A stretch of DNA of 14,766 nucleotides from assembly GCA_017628165.1 (NCBI GenBank), contig JAGBZQ010000047.1, forward strand, positions 1 through 14,766, in the 5' to 3' direction. The DNA is from Kiritimatiellia bacterium. Its GTDB lineage: Bacteria; Verrucomicrobiota; Kiritimatiellia; RFP12; UBA1067. The notes under the pieces were generated by a model, which ran no database searches, was not told the DNA's origin, and saw only the letters and a list, made by a program, of their open reading frames with translations. The first letter of the stretch is position 1; every line of letters begins with the position of its first letter. Below, piece after piece: positions 6,912-14,379 of this stretch. Both the position numbers and the translations under genes were made by a program.

Positions 6912-8833
6912 TTTGCTTCTCCTTGATTTTCTTTTTTCGGATTTTCCACCGGTATTTCGTTAAGATAAAACTTACTGATCTTTACGCCAGAATCGCGAAG
7001 CATCGAACGCACGACCTCCATGCGCTCTTCGGTGATATCGCAGGCAACGACAAACGAATCTGCATTCAACTCCCTGATTGCGCCCGGCGCGGCGGAAAGA
7101 GGTCCGATGATTTTAATGCCGCCGATGTAAAGGCCCTTAAGCAGAAGATCGTCATCCACGATACCCACAATGACGCGGCTGTTGGAAGATGCCGATCTCA
7201 CAAGCTCACGGCGGAAGGCGCGATATCTAAGCCCCGAGCCGTAAACGAGAACACGCGAAACATCCGTCCTGTTCTTAAGACGCGAGCGGTCAAGGACATA
7301 CAGAACATCGCGAACAACACTGCGCAGAAGCCTGATGATGCTTAGCGCGATAAATGTAAGAGCAGCGTAATTGACCACAAGAGCCTTGAGCTGGTAATTG
7401 TAGAAAGGCGAATAATAAATCGCTACGCCGCCCATGACAGAACCGCCTACGCAGGCGAAGAGAAGCCGCAAGTAGTTTGATGACATCGCACGCGCCCAGG
7501 CGGTCACATAAGTCTTGCAGACGACAAGCATCACGAACACGGAGGAAACCATAATGGGCATCCCCACCCTGAATGTGATCTTGCCTATGTTTACCCTGAG
7601 CATCCAGACTGAAAAAAAGAATATGATCACAAGAAGCGTCACATCGGCCGCAAGGGTTATCGGAATGCGCAGATTGGCGATTTTGCGCCTGTGCCCAACG
7701 CTTCTATCATGGGCAAACGCCTTTGCGAGGCGCCCGAGATCGAATAATTCGATGCGGGCCATATCGCGAACCGCCACGACAACCGCCACAGAGAAAGCTG
7801 CGATCCAAACCCCCGCTGCGCGAGACTCCACAAACACACCCAACAATCCAAAGGACACGAGAAAAGCGGCGATGACATAAAGAATCCATGCGGCCTTCTT
7901 CTGGCTCAGATCAACAGACCGGAGGATTCGATGGTGAAGATGATCTATGTCGGCTGTCATTATCTTGCCGTTTCCTGCGCTTTTAGCATCGCGCTTGCTG
8001 AGCACATAGCGAACCGAACGGCGAAGGATCGCAAGAAACACGTCGAAAATCGGAACGCCCATAGACAGCAGAGGCACTCCCACGGAAACGAGAAAAGAAT
8101 TTGAAGCCTGCGAAGCGAGGGGAAGAAACGCAAGAGTAAAGCCGATAAACATTGACCCCGAATCCCCGAGAAAAATAGTCGCAGGATTGTAGTTGTAGCG
8201 CAAAAACGCCAGAAGAGCGCCGGCTAAAGCAAAATAGAAAAACACCGACACGGAAGCGTTTGTCAAAAGAAGGGCGCCCCCCATGCCGACCGCGGCGATA
8301 AGGGCAAGCCCAGAGGCAAGGCCATCAAGGCCGTCTATCAGATTGAACGCGTTGATCGCGCCGACGATCCAGAAAACGGTCAAAAAGCCGTCAAGAGCAC
8401 CAGGTATCGACGGACACAGACGATGGAATCCAAGATCAGCCCACCACCAGACGAGAACGCCCGCAACAACCTGTCCTAAAAGCTTGATGTGCGGCTTCAT
8501 CCCATAAAGATCGTCGCAAAACCCCACAAGCCCCACGAAAAGAGATATCACCACATACTTCCAGTAGACTCCGCCGCCCACTCCAATCCCGCATGGGATA
8601 GCATCGTAAAAAACGACGAGCAGAGAATACGTAATGAGCAATCCTGCGATAAGCGCAATGCCGCCGCCGCGCGGAACCGGCACCTTGTTGATGCGGCGCG
8701 GATCGGGCTTGTCCACCATCCCAAGGCGCATGTTTAGAATTCGTACAAGCGGAACAAGCAAAAGCGTAAGCGCAAACGCACTCAGAAACGCTACGGCATA
8801 AGGAGTAAATTTTCGCAGAAAGAGCTCTGTCAT
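6908..8833 (-). CDS. WecA/TagO-type polyprenyl-phosphate sugar-1-phosphate transferase fused to a WbpM/CapD-like membrane-Rossmann module
   Basis: The N-terminal part (1-360) is a MraY/WecA-superfamily enzyme that attaches a sugar-1-phosphate to undecaprenyl phosphate at the inner membrane, starting a glycan. It shows VPRGGG, FCDDLYGM with Asp107/Asp108 and KLLGQ, NAFNLIDGLDGLA (161-173), FLGDSGSMFIGF (221-232) and HLHHRIL (298-304), all diagnostic. The second part (about 390-641) has four hydrophobic segments and a Rossmann domain starting at VLVYGSG (528-534) with IVDDD, resembling the front half of WbpM/CapD/FlaA1 dehydratases, but without their catalytic SDR domain. 641 residues is nearly double a normal WecA. 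The frame is open to 8920, but ATG at 8833 has GGGAGGG nine bases or so upstream and makes an ATGA overlap with the exosortase stop. Function in exopolysaccharide or O-antigen initiation is inferred. Confidence 0.9.
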   Translation of the reverse strand: MTELFLRKFTPYAVAFLSAFALTLLLVPLVRILNMRLGMVDKPDPRRINKVPVPRGGGIALIAGLLITYSLLVVFYDAIPCGIGVGGGVYWKYVVISLFVGLVGFCDDLYGMKPHIKLLGQVVAGVLVWWWADLGFHRLCPSIPGALDGFLTVFWIVGAINAFNLIDGLDGLASGLALIAAVGMGGALLLTNASVSVFFYFALAGALLAFLRYNYNPATIFLGDSGSMFIGFTLAFLPLASQASNSFLVSVGVPLLSMGVPIFDVFLAILRRSVRYVLSKRDAKSAGNGKIMTADIDHLHHRILRSVDLSQKKAAWILYVIAAFLVSFGLLGVFVESRAAGVWIAAFSVAVVVAVRDMARIELFDLGRLAKAFAHDRSVGHRRKIANLRIPITLAADVTLLVIIFFFSVWMLRVNIGKITFRVGMPIMVSSVFVMLVVCKTYVTAWARAMSSNYLRLLFACVGGSVMGGVAIYYSPFYNYQLKALVVNYAALTFIALSIIRLLRSVVRDVLYVLDRSRLKNRTDVSRVLVYGSGLRYRAFRRELVRSASSNSRVIVGIVDDDLLLKGLYIGGIKIIGPLSAAPGAIRELNADSFVVACDITEERMEVVRSMLRDSGVKISKFYLNEIPVENPKKENQGEAK

Positions 8834-10320
8834 TCTATCATCCCTCCCAAGTTTGAAAGAATGAAGTCCACAAAAAAGCGCTCGTCCGCAACAGGAGACA
8901 TCACCGTGATCATCGCCCATCTGTCAATGCGGGCAAGGAATGCTCTGTCTATGATATCACGGAAAATGCGCGCCATATGCGAAGATGTTGAGTATCCTTC
9001 CTGATTCGCGAAGGTGTACGCAAAATATCCCTCGGCAGACGATCCGTTCAAAAGGAGTCTGATAATCGTCCAATCTCTGCCGGCCGCCGCCACGGTCTGC
9101 GACGAAAGAACAGTAAAACCCTGCGAAGGCAAACAAAGCTCGGGACGGTGAAGCGAATTCTTGTTTGCCCCGCTTACAACAGCAGAAACGTCGAAGTAGA
9201 ACCCGTTATGATATTTATATCGGCTCTTTAAAATTTCAGCGCCGCGCAGAAGATTCGTTTCGGCCACAGAAGGCTCCACCTCGTCGCGCACAAATCCGTC
9301 AAACGAAACAACATTGACTTTAGGCGGCAGAGCCACCTCGGCAGACGGAGCAAAAAGCTGCGCGACCATCACGGGCAGCACGAAAAGAAGCGCGAGGCAT
9401 GCGCCTGCCATGGAAAAGCCGCGCGCATTTTCAGAGACGCATCCGCCAAAAAGATCTGCACGCTCCTGCTTCGGGAATACGCGGGCGAAAACCGTTTCAA
9501 GCATGATCATCATGGCGATTGCGATGCCGAAGACGATGAACGGCGAAAAATCATGGTGAAAGCCTATCGCAAAAGACGGCGACCATTGGGCCACAAGGCA
9601 AATCGACATTATGCGCACTACATTTCCTATGACGGCAAACGGAATCGCAAAAAGAACGAAAAGCCCTCTTCTCAGCCATGTCGGCTGACAAAAATAGCCG
9701 TATCCCACGAAAATGGCCAGAAGTGCGCAGATAGACCTGAGACCGCTGCAAGGATTTGCGATGTCAACGCCAAACACTTCTCCGTTCATGACAACGCCCG
9801 GCATCGTTATCATATTGCCGTAGCGCACTATCTCAACACCGAGCGCCGAGAGGGCTTCACTTGCCGCTGCACTCACAAATAGCCGGAGCGAAACCGTCAG
9901 GAGCGAAAGCGAGGAGGCAAGCGGCATGCAAAAAAGAAGGCACCCGAACGGAAACAGGAGCCGCTTGGCGCAGCAAGCGCCGAAAAGCGCCCAAGACACG
10001 GTAAGTAAAAGCCCCACGAACGCCAGAAGCTCGAAGCGCACCTGCAATCCGCGCACGCCAAGATATCCGACGAGCAAAAACGGCAAAATCATAAAAGCGC
10101 CGAGAAGACTTGGAGAACCAATCGAAGATGCGATGCCCTTGCGCTCGCGCCAAAGAACAAAAAGCGAAAAAAGCGGCACGAACCATGCATAATCCATATC
10201 CTCTTCGGGCGCGCAGAAAACATTAGGAAGATGACTGAAAATCATCTCTGAAAAACCCGCTACAATCGCCACAAGGATTATCCCCGCCAGCGCAAGGCGC
10301 AACTTTATATTTTGTGTCAT
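8830..10320 (-). CDS. Exosortase with fused EpsI domain
   Basis: Integral membrane protein-sorting transpeptidase. Exosortases cleave C-terminal PEP-CTERM-type signals and pass the protein on to the envelope. The first 280 residues hold about eight membrane segments and the catalytic triad: Cys191 in ANPCSGLRSICALLAI, Arg236 in IGNVVRIM, and His255/His256 in GFHHDFSPF. An early MDYAWFVPLFSLFVLW block (42-57) matches the family's usual periplasmic-edge motif. One more helix (303-322) leads to an EpsI-type domain with SLHRPELCLPSQGF (389-402). This fusion is a known exosortase architecture ('exosortase C-terminal domain/associated protein EpsI'). At 496 residues it fits fused forms. It has its own promoter, with ATG at 10320 only 8 bp from the -10 box, and is coupled by ATGA to a glycan-initiating transferase. 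No CTERM-tagged substrate is in the window. Confidence 0.92.
   Translation of the reverse strand: MTQNIKLRLALAGIILVAIVAGFSEMIFSHLPNVFCAPEEDMDYAWFVPLFSLFVLWRERKGIASSIGSPSLLGAFMILPFLLVGYLGVRGLQVRFELLAFVGLLLTVSWALFGACCAKRLLFPFGCLLFCMPLASSLSLLTVSLRLFVSAAASEALSALGVEIVRYGNMITMPGVVMNGEVFGVDIANPCSGLRSICALLAIFVGYGYFCQPTWLRRGLFVLFAIPFAVIGNVVRIMSICLVAQWSPSFAIGFHHDFSPFIVFGIAIAMMIMLETVFARVFPKQERADLFGGCVSENARGFSMAGACLALLFVLPVMVAQLFAPSAEVALPPKVNVVSFDGFVRDEVEPSVAETNLLRGAEILKSRYKYHNGFYFDVSAVVSGANKNSLHRPELCLPSQGFTVLSSQTVAAAGRDWTIIRLLLNGSSAEGYFAYTFANQEGYSTSSHMARIFRDIIDRAFLARIDRWAMITVMSPVADERFFVDFILSNLGGMIE
8842..8848 (-). promoter_or_regulatory. Ribosome binding site deciding the WecA-like start
   Basis: GGGAGGG lies within the last exosortase codons, eight bases before ATG at 8833. 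It supports MTELFLRKF as the true N-terminus; the 29 codons upstream in this frame are out-of-frame exosortase sequence, with a composition (MGDDHGDVSCC...) unlike a membrane protein start. Confidence 0.65.
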
Positions 10321-10328
10321 ACCCTATA

Positions 10329-10358
10329 ATTATACCGAAAATACGTCTGAAAAATCAA
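10329..10358 (-). promoter_or_regulatory. Promoter of the exosortase transcription unit
   Basis: TTGATT (-35, 10358-10353), an 18-base spacer, then a perfect TATAAT (-10, 10334-10329). It lies in the 51-bp gap after rsgA. A start point about 7 bases past the -10 box would fall at about 10322-10323, only 2-3 bases before ATG at 10320, so the mRNA would be nearly leaderless. There is no Shine-Dalgarno site at usable spacing; GGG sits one base from the ATG. Confidence 0.6.
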
Positions 10359-10371
10359 ACATGAGACCCCC

Positions 10372-11250
10372 TCAGCGATAGCGGTGCGAAGATTCGCCTT
10401 TAATGCGAATATCCTCCACTTCCCCGATGATGCCGATTTCATGAATGCCGGGAGTGTCAATAATCATGGCGCCCGAGGGCAGAATCACAAGCTCGCGCGA
10501 AGTTGTAGTATGGCGCCCCTTGCCGCTCCACTCCTGAATCTCACCCGTAGCGGCCCACTCTTCGCCGGCCAAAGTATTGAGAAGCGTCGACTTCCCGACA
10601 CCCGAACTTCCGATAAACGCAAGAGTCCGCCCTTCCTTGGCATATTCAAGAACACCCTCCATTCCCTCACCAGTAAGCGCGGAAATCTTGAGAAGTTTCG
10701 CGCGGCCGCCTATCGTCTCCACAAGTTCGTCGATAAACTCCTCATCGCCTTTTTGATAAAGATCCATCTTGGAAAGGACTATCACAGCTTCTGCTTCGCC
10801 CATGTCCTCGGCGAGCGTCAGATAACGATCGATGCGCGCCGTCGAAAAATCCTCGTTGAGCGACATCATAATGAAAAGCGTATCAAAGTTCACCGCAAGC
10901 GTTTGCGATTTGCGGCGAGCCGTCGGATCCTTGCGCTCGAAATGCGAAAAGCGCGGCAAAATCGCCGTAATCATAGATTCGCCCTGGGAATTGTAGCGGA
11001 AGCGAACAAAATCGCCCGTGATGGGCTTTAAGACTTCGTCACCTATCTCCGCACGCTTGACACGCTTCATCCCTGCGGATTCACTCTCCGTCTTCACGCG
11101 CTTGGAAAACACACTTTTTTTCTTGCGAGCTATAATCTCGCCGCCTGCTTCGTTGCAGACCAAATGATAATAATCCCCCTGCGCGCTCACTATACGGGCG
11201 ATTCCAGGCTCGCAAGCCCCCCTCCACCCAAATCTCTCAAGGCGCGTCAT
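10372..11250 (-). CDS. rsgA: Ribosome small-subunit-dependent GTPase RsgA, lacking the C-terminal zinc domain
   Basis: Circularly permuted GTPase that helps mature the 30S subunit (YjeQ/EngC). An OB-fold region (15-105, with GDFVRF at 79-84) is followed by the permuted G domain: SKMDL (G4, 160-164), SALTG (G5, 190-194), GSSGVGKSTLLN (G1, 214-225), GRHTTT (G2, 245-250) and DTPG (G3, 265-268). The usual protein continues with a zinc-binding CRFRDC.H..EPGC domain and a terminal helix of roughly 60-70 residues; here it stops at residue 292, at HRYR, just where that domain should begin. The neighbouring frame contains no missing zinc motif, so a simple single-base frameshift does not explain it. 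ATG at 11250 keeps the family's LxxFGW start and has AGAGGAG just upstream. The gene starts 6 bp after the Minf_1886-family stop. Confidence 0.93.
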   Translation of the reverse strand: MTRLERFGWRGACEPGIARIVSAQGDYYHLVCNEAGGEIIARKKKSVFSKRVKTESESAGMKRVKRAEIGDEVLKPITGDFVRFRYNSQGESMITAILPRFSHFERKDPTARRKSQTLAVNFDTLFIMMSLNEDFSTARIDRYLTLAEDMGEAEAVIVLSKMDLYQKGDEEFIDELVETIGGRAKLLKISALTGEGMEGVLEYAKEGRTLAFIGSSGVGKSTLLNTLAGEEWAATGEIQEWSGKGRHTTTSRELVILPSGAMIIDTPGIHEIGIIGEVEDIRIKGESSHRYR

Positions 11251-11256
11251 TCTCCT

Positions 11257-11628
11257 CTACGCCTCGTATGGTGCCTTGAAGACTTCAGTAAAATCATATC
11301 CGCACGCGAAACCCTCAGGGGTATCCTCTTCATCCTTGCCGATGCGGCGGCCTTCGACGAGATTGAACATCATCTCACCGATGTCTTCCGTGCGCGAAAG
11401 CCCCCACTCCGACAAGACTGTGTACGTCATAGGCCCGTACTGCTCAAGCGCACGCTCCTTGAACTCCTCGAGGATTTCTCCTGCGCGAATCCGCCCACCA
11501 TCACGGCAGAGATAATGGATGACATCCATCAAAAGCGCATACGCGCGCGCATCGTAGCGCGAATCCTTCGCCACGATGTCGGCGAAAGAATCGCTCACGA
11601 AATCAATCTCTTCCAAGGGCTGCGGCAT
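11257..11628 (-). CDS. Minf_1886-family (Planctomycetes/Verrucomicrobia) conserved protein
   Basis: A small soluble protein of 123 residues with unknown function. It matches my memory of the Minf_1886 / Plancto_Ver family along nearly all its length: an early RYDARAYALLMDVIHYL helix, RALEQYGPMTYTVLSEWGL, RTEDIGEMMFNLVE in the middle, and GYDFTEVFKAPYEA at the end. The family is known as restricted to Planctomycetes and Verrucomicrobia, so this gene is the main evidence for a PVC host. No membrane segment, signal peptide or catalytic motif is apparent. The start is either ATG at 11628 (TGATG junction with lysC) or GTG at 11631 (GTGA junction); neither has a clear ribosome binding site, so translation is probably coupled to lysC. 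It lies between lysC and rsgA, and nothing in that context gives a firm role. Confidence 0.87.
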   Translation of the reverse strand: MPQPLEEIDFVSDSFADIVAKDSRYDARAYALLMDVIHYLCRDGGRIRAGEILEEFKERALEQYGPMTYTVLSEWGLSRTEDIGEMMFNLVEGRRIGKDEEDTPEGFACGYDFTEVFKAPYEA

Positions 11629-12989
11629 CACTTGTTGAAAAACGCCTTGTAAAGTGCGCGAACCGCCGCCTCACGATCCTGCTTGCGAATGGCTATCATG
11701 AAGCTCACCTCGCTCGAGCCCTGATTCACCATCGAGACGGATATGCCCACCGACGCAAGCGCCAGACACGCCTTGGCAAGCATTCCAGGCGTATAGCACA
11801 TTCCCTCGCCGACGATCATAAGGATCGTGATATCGCGCTCTACGGCCACATAATCAGGATTGAGCTCCTTCTTGATGGCCTGAATCACCTTAAGCTCCTT
11901 GCTCTTGGGAAGGCATTGCCCCTTGACCACGATACACTGCGAGTCGACCCCCGAAGGCATGTGCTCATAGGCGATGCCCTCGTTCTCAAGCACAGTAAGA
12001 AGACGGCGACCAAAGCCGACCTCGCGGTTCATGAGATACTTCTCAACGACGATGTTGCAGAAATCCTCGGCGGCCGCAACGCCGACGATCGTCCCGGGAA
12101 CAACGCGGCGCGACTGCTGAATCATCGTGCCAGGCTCCGAAGGATGATTCGTATTGCGGATATTGATCGGAATGCGCGCTCGGACTGCCGGGATGACGGC
12201 CTCATCGGCAAAAACGCCGAATCCCGCGTAAGCAAGCTCACGCATTTCACGATATGTCATCGTGGATATACCCTCGGAAACTTCCGGCACAAGACGCGGA
12301 TCCACGGGATAGACGGAATCCACATCCGTGAAATTCTCATACACATCGGCACAGACGGCCGCAGCGAGAATTGAGCCCGTAATGTCACTTCCGCCGCGCG
12401 GGAACGTGGCCACCTTACCCTCCTTCGTGTAGCCGAAGAAACCGGGATAGACAGCAATCCCTTCGAAATTCGAGAACGCGCGCGAAAGCGTGGCGTAGCT
12501 GGAAGGGTCAAGCGTTGCATCGCCAAAGGCTCCTGTAAGGACCATTCCCGTTTCCTTGGGGCTTACATAGCGCGCCTTGCGGCCGCGGGCCGCAAACGCA
12601 ACGGCTACGATCTTAGCGCTGTTGTCCTCGCCAGACGCCTTCATGAGATCAATAAATTCCGCACCCTCAAGATCCTTCACCTTGGCAAGGCGAGATTTAA
12701 GATCTTTCTCGATAGTCTGGACGATTTCATCGCCGAGTTTAAGCTCCTGCGCGATTTCCGCATAGCGCTCTACGACTGCGCCAAACTCACGATCGGTGTT
12801 CTCACCCTTAAGAGCCGCCTCTGCAAGCGCAATAAGGAGATCCGTAACCTTTGTATCCTGCGAATGCCTCTTGCCGGGGGCGGAAACGACAACGATGCGC
12901 CTTGCGGGATCCGCAAGGACAATATCCATCACCTTATTGAGCTGCGCGGCGTTCGCGAGAGAACTGCCACCGAATTTGCAAACTTTCAT
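11628..12989 (-). CDS. lysC: Aspartate kinase, monofunctional
   Basis: Phosphorylates L-aspartate with ATP, the first step towards lysine, threonine and methionine. KFGGSS (5-10) opens the amino-acid kinase fold. FPRGGSDITGSILAAA (196-211), TDVDSVYPVDPRLV (221-234), MTYREMRELAYAGFGVF (244-260) and IRNTNHPSEPGT (277-288) are signature blocks. Two ACT-like regions at the end (about 309-380 and 385-453, with MVNQGSSEVSFMIAI at 420-434) are the expected sites of amino-acid feedback control. 453 residues is normal for a monofunctional enzyme; there is no fused homoserine dehydrogenase. It begins 26 bp after hom, with only a distant AAGG before ATG at 12989, and its stop overlaps the next start (TGATG). 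Which end product inhibits it cannot be read from the sequence. The symbol lysC is by function; thrA-type isozyme names would also be possible. Confidence 0.96.
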   Translation of the reverse strand: MKVCKFGGSSLANAAQLNKVMDIVLADPARRIVVVSAPGKRHSQDTKVTDLLIALAEAALKGENTDREFGAVVERYAEIAQELKLGDEIVQTIEKDLKSRLAKVKDLEGAEFIDLMKASGEDNSAKIVAVAFAARGRKARYVSPKETGMVLTGAFGDATLDPSSYATLSRAFSNFEGIAVYPGFFGYTKEGKVATFPRGGSDITGSILAAAVCADVYENFTDVDSVYPVDPRLVPEVSEGISTMTYREMRELAYAGFGVFADEAVIPAVRARIPINIRNTNHPSEPGTMIQQSRRVVPGTIVGVAAAEDFCNIVVEKYLMNREVGFGRRLLTVLENEGIAYEHMPSGVDSQCIVVKGQCLPKSKELKVIQAIKKELNPDYVAVERDITILMIVGEGMCYTPGMLAKACLALASVGISVSMVNQGSSEVSFMIAIRKQDREAAVRALYKAFFNK

Positions 12990-13015
12990 ATTTATCGTAT
13001 GCCTTGTTAAAAAAA

Positions 13016-14311
13016 TCAGAGGATACTGAGCGCCACAGGCTCGCCTGCGATAACACCGCTCGCCTTGATGTCTGCAAGCGCGCTCTCAAGATCAGAAGCT
13101 TTGGCCGCATGTGTAATCGCCACAACCGGGACGGCGTCTTTGCCATTGCCGCCGGCCTTCTGCGAAGCCGCCGAAATGGAAACGGAGTATTTGCCGAGAA
13201 TCGAGGCGATCGTGCCGAATGCGCCGGGCTTATCGGCAACGAGAAGGCGGATATAGAACTTCGAGACGATATCACCTGCAGACCGAAGCGCCACACTGCC
13301 CTCGGCATAGTCGGGGGCGCCGCGCCTATAGCGCGTCTCGCCCTTGGCAAGGTTGCGTGCGATATCACCGATATCACCCACCACGGTTGAAGCCGTAGGC
13401 GCACGCCCGGCGCCGCGTCCATAATACATTGTGTTGTCGCTCATATCGCCCTTGACCATAACGGCGTTGAACGCGTCGTTAACGTTTGAGAGCATGTGCG
13501 TAAAGGGAACGAGCGTGGGAGATACGGATATCGCCACCTCTTCGCCATGGCGCGCTATGCTCGCCAAAAGCTTGATGCGATAGCCGAAATCGGCAGCGTA
13601 CTTCACATCCTCCCCCGCGAGATCGCGGATGCCCTTGACCTGAACCTCATCCACCTTGGGCTGGAAACCAAAGGCGAGCGAAGCGAGAATGCAGGCCTTG
13701 TGCGCCGTATCGAAGCCGTCCACGTCAAGCGAAGGATTAGCCTCCGCGTATCCAAGGCGCTGCGCATCCTTGAGAACAACATCAAAAGGAAGCCCCTCAT
13801 TCTCCATACGTGTGAGGATGTAATTGCAGGTGCCGTTGAGAATGCCGTGGATGGTCTCGATATCATTGCCCGCAAGGCCCTCGCGGAGAACGCGGATAAT
13901 CGGAATGCCGCCGCCAACCGCCGCACCGAAGTAGATGTCCACATTATTCTTTGCGGCAGCGTCAAAAATTTCTTTACCGTTCTCTGCAAGAAGCTTCTTG
14001 TTGGCGGTAACGACGCACTTGCCATTGTTAAGCGCTTCAAGGACGAGCGTCTTGGCGATTCCTGTGCCTCCGATTGTTTCCACGACAATCTGGATAGAAG
14101 GATCTGAGCAGATACTCTTTGCATCCACGGTCAGCATGCCGGGCTCAACAGCGACGCCGCGATCTGTGACAATGTCAAGATCGGCAATTTTCTTCAAAAC
14201 GATATCAACGTCAAGGCGCTTGGCCATGACGCAGCGATGCTTCAAAAGCCCCTCGGCGACTCCTGCGCCGACGGTTCCGAAACCGAGAATTCCAACTCCA
14301 ACTTGTTTCAT
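13016..14311 (-). CDS. hom: Homoserine dehydrogenase with C-terminal ACT domain
   Basis: Reduces aspartate semialdehyde to homoserine with NAD(P)H, the branch point towards threonine and methionine. GILGFGTVGAGV (7-18) is the cofactor loop. VVTANKKLLAE (100-110) carries catalytic Lys105. GILNGTCNYILTRME (156-170), then LGYAEANPSLDVDGFDTAHK (186-205) holding Glu190, Asp201 and Lys205, form the substrate site. The ACT domain runs from about 352 (FYIRLLVADKPGAFGTIASI) to 431, as in threonine-sensitive enzymes. 431 residues is typical. ATG at 14311 has AGAAGG five bases upstream and its own promoter 28 bases further on, so this is the first gene of a hom-lysC unit. The untranslated leader is short (about 20-25 bases), with no room for an attenuator. 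Asd, ThrB and ThrC are not in the window. Confidence 0.97.
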   Translation of the reverse strand: MKQVGVGILGFGTVGAGVAEGLLKHRCVMAKRLDVDIVLKKIADLDIVTDRGVAVEPGMLTVDAKSICSDPSIQIVVETIGGTGIAKTLVLEALNNGKCVVTANKKLLAENGKEIFDAAAKNNVDIYFGAAVGGGIPIIRVLREGLAGNDIETIHGILNGTCNYILTRMENEGLPFDVVLKDAQRLGYAEANPSLDVDGFDTAHKACILASLAFGFQPKVDEVQVKGIRDLAGEDVKYAADFGYRIKLLASIARHGEEVAISVSPTLVPFTHMLSNVNDAFNAVMVKGDMSDNTMYYGRGAGRAPTASTVVGDIGDIARNLAKGETRYRRGAPDYAEGSVALRSAGDIVSKFYIRLLVADKPGAFGTIASILGKYSVSISAASQKAGGNGKDAVPVVAITHAAKASDLESALADIKASGVIAGEPVALSIL

Positions 14312-14339
14312 ATCTACCTTCTTTCTAATGCAAACGCAT

Positions 14340-14369
14340 ATTTTACTCTTATTTCCGCCCTCAAGTCAA
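14340..14369 (-). promoter_or_regulatory. Sigma-70-type promoter of the hom-lysC unit
   Basis: TTGACT (-35, 14369-14364), an 18-base spacer, and TAAAAT (-10, 14345-14340) lie in the 68-bp gap upstream of hom. The predicted start point is about 14333, followed by a short leader with AGAAGG at 14322-14317. No operator-like palindrome or leader peptide was seen. This is the best promoter in the window. Confidence 0.65.
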
Positions 14370-14379
14370 CAATACACCG

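Noticed and set aside
8834..8920. A 29-codon N-terminal extension of the WecA-like transferase
   Set aside because: It overlaps exosortase codons, lacks a ribosome binding site, and reads unlike a membrane protein start; ATG at 8833 has GGGAGGG and an ATGA overlap.
10372..10480. A single-base frameshift hiding the zinc domain of RsgA
   Set aside because: The other frame gives TAIAEGVS-like residues but no CxxxxCxH motif, so a frameshift alone cannot restore the domain.
12995..13045. A possible terminator after hom (GAGC...GCTC hairpin then seven Ts)
   Set aside because: The stem is only four pairs and lies more than ten bases from the T run, so it is unlikely to stop transcription before lysC.
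14312..14379. A threonine-type attenuator or riboswitch before hom
   Set aside because: The predicted leader is only about 20-25 bases, with no room for a leader peptide or aptamer, and no Thr/Ile codon run is present.
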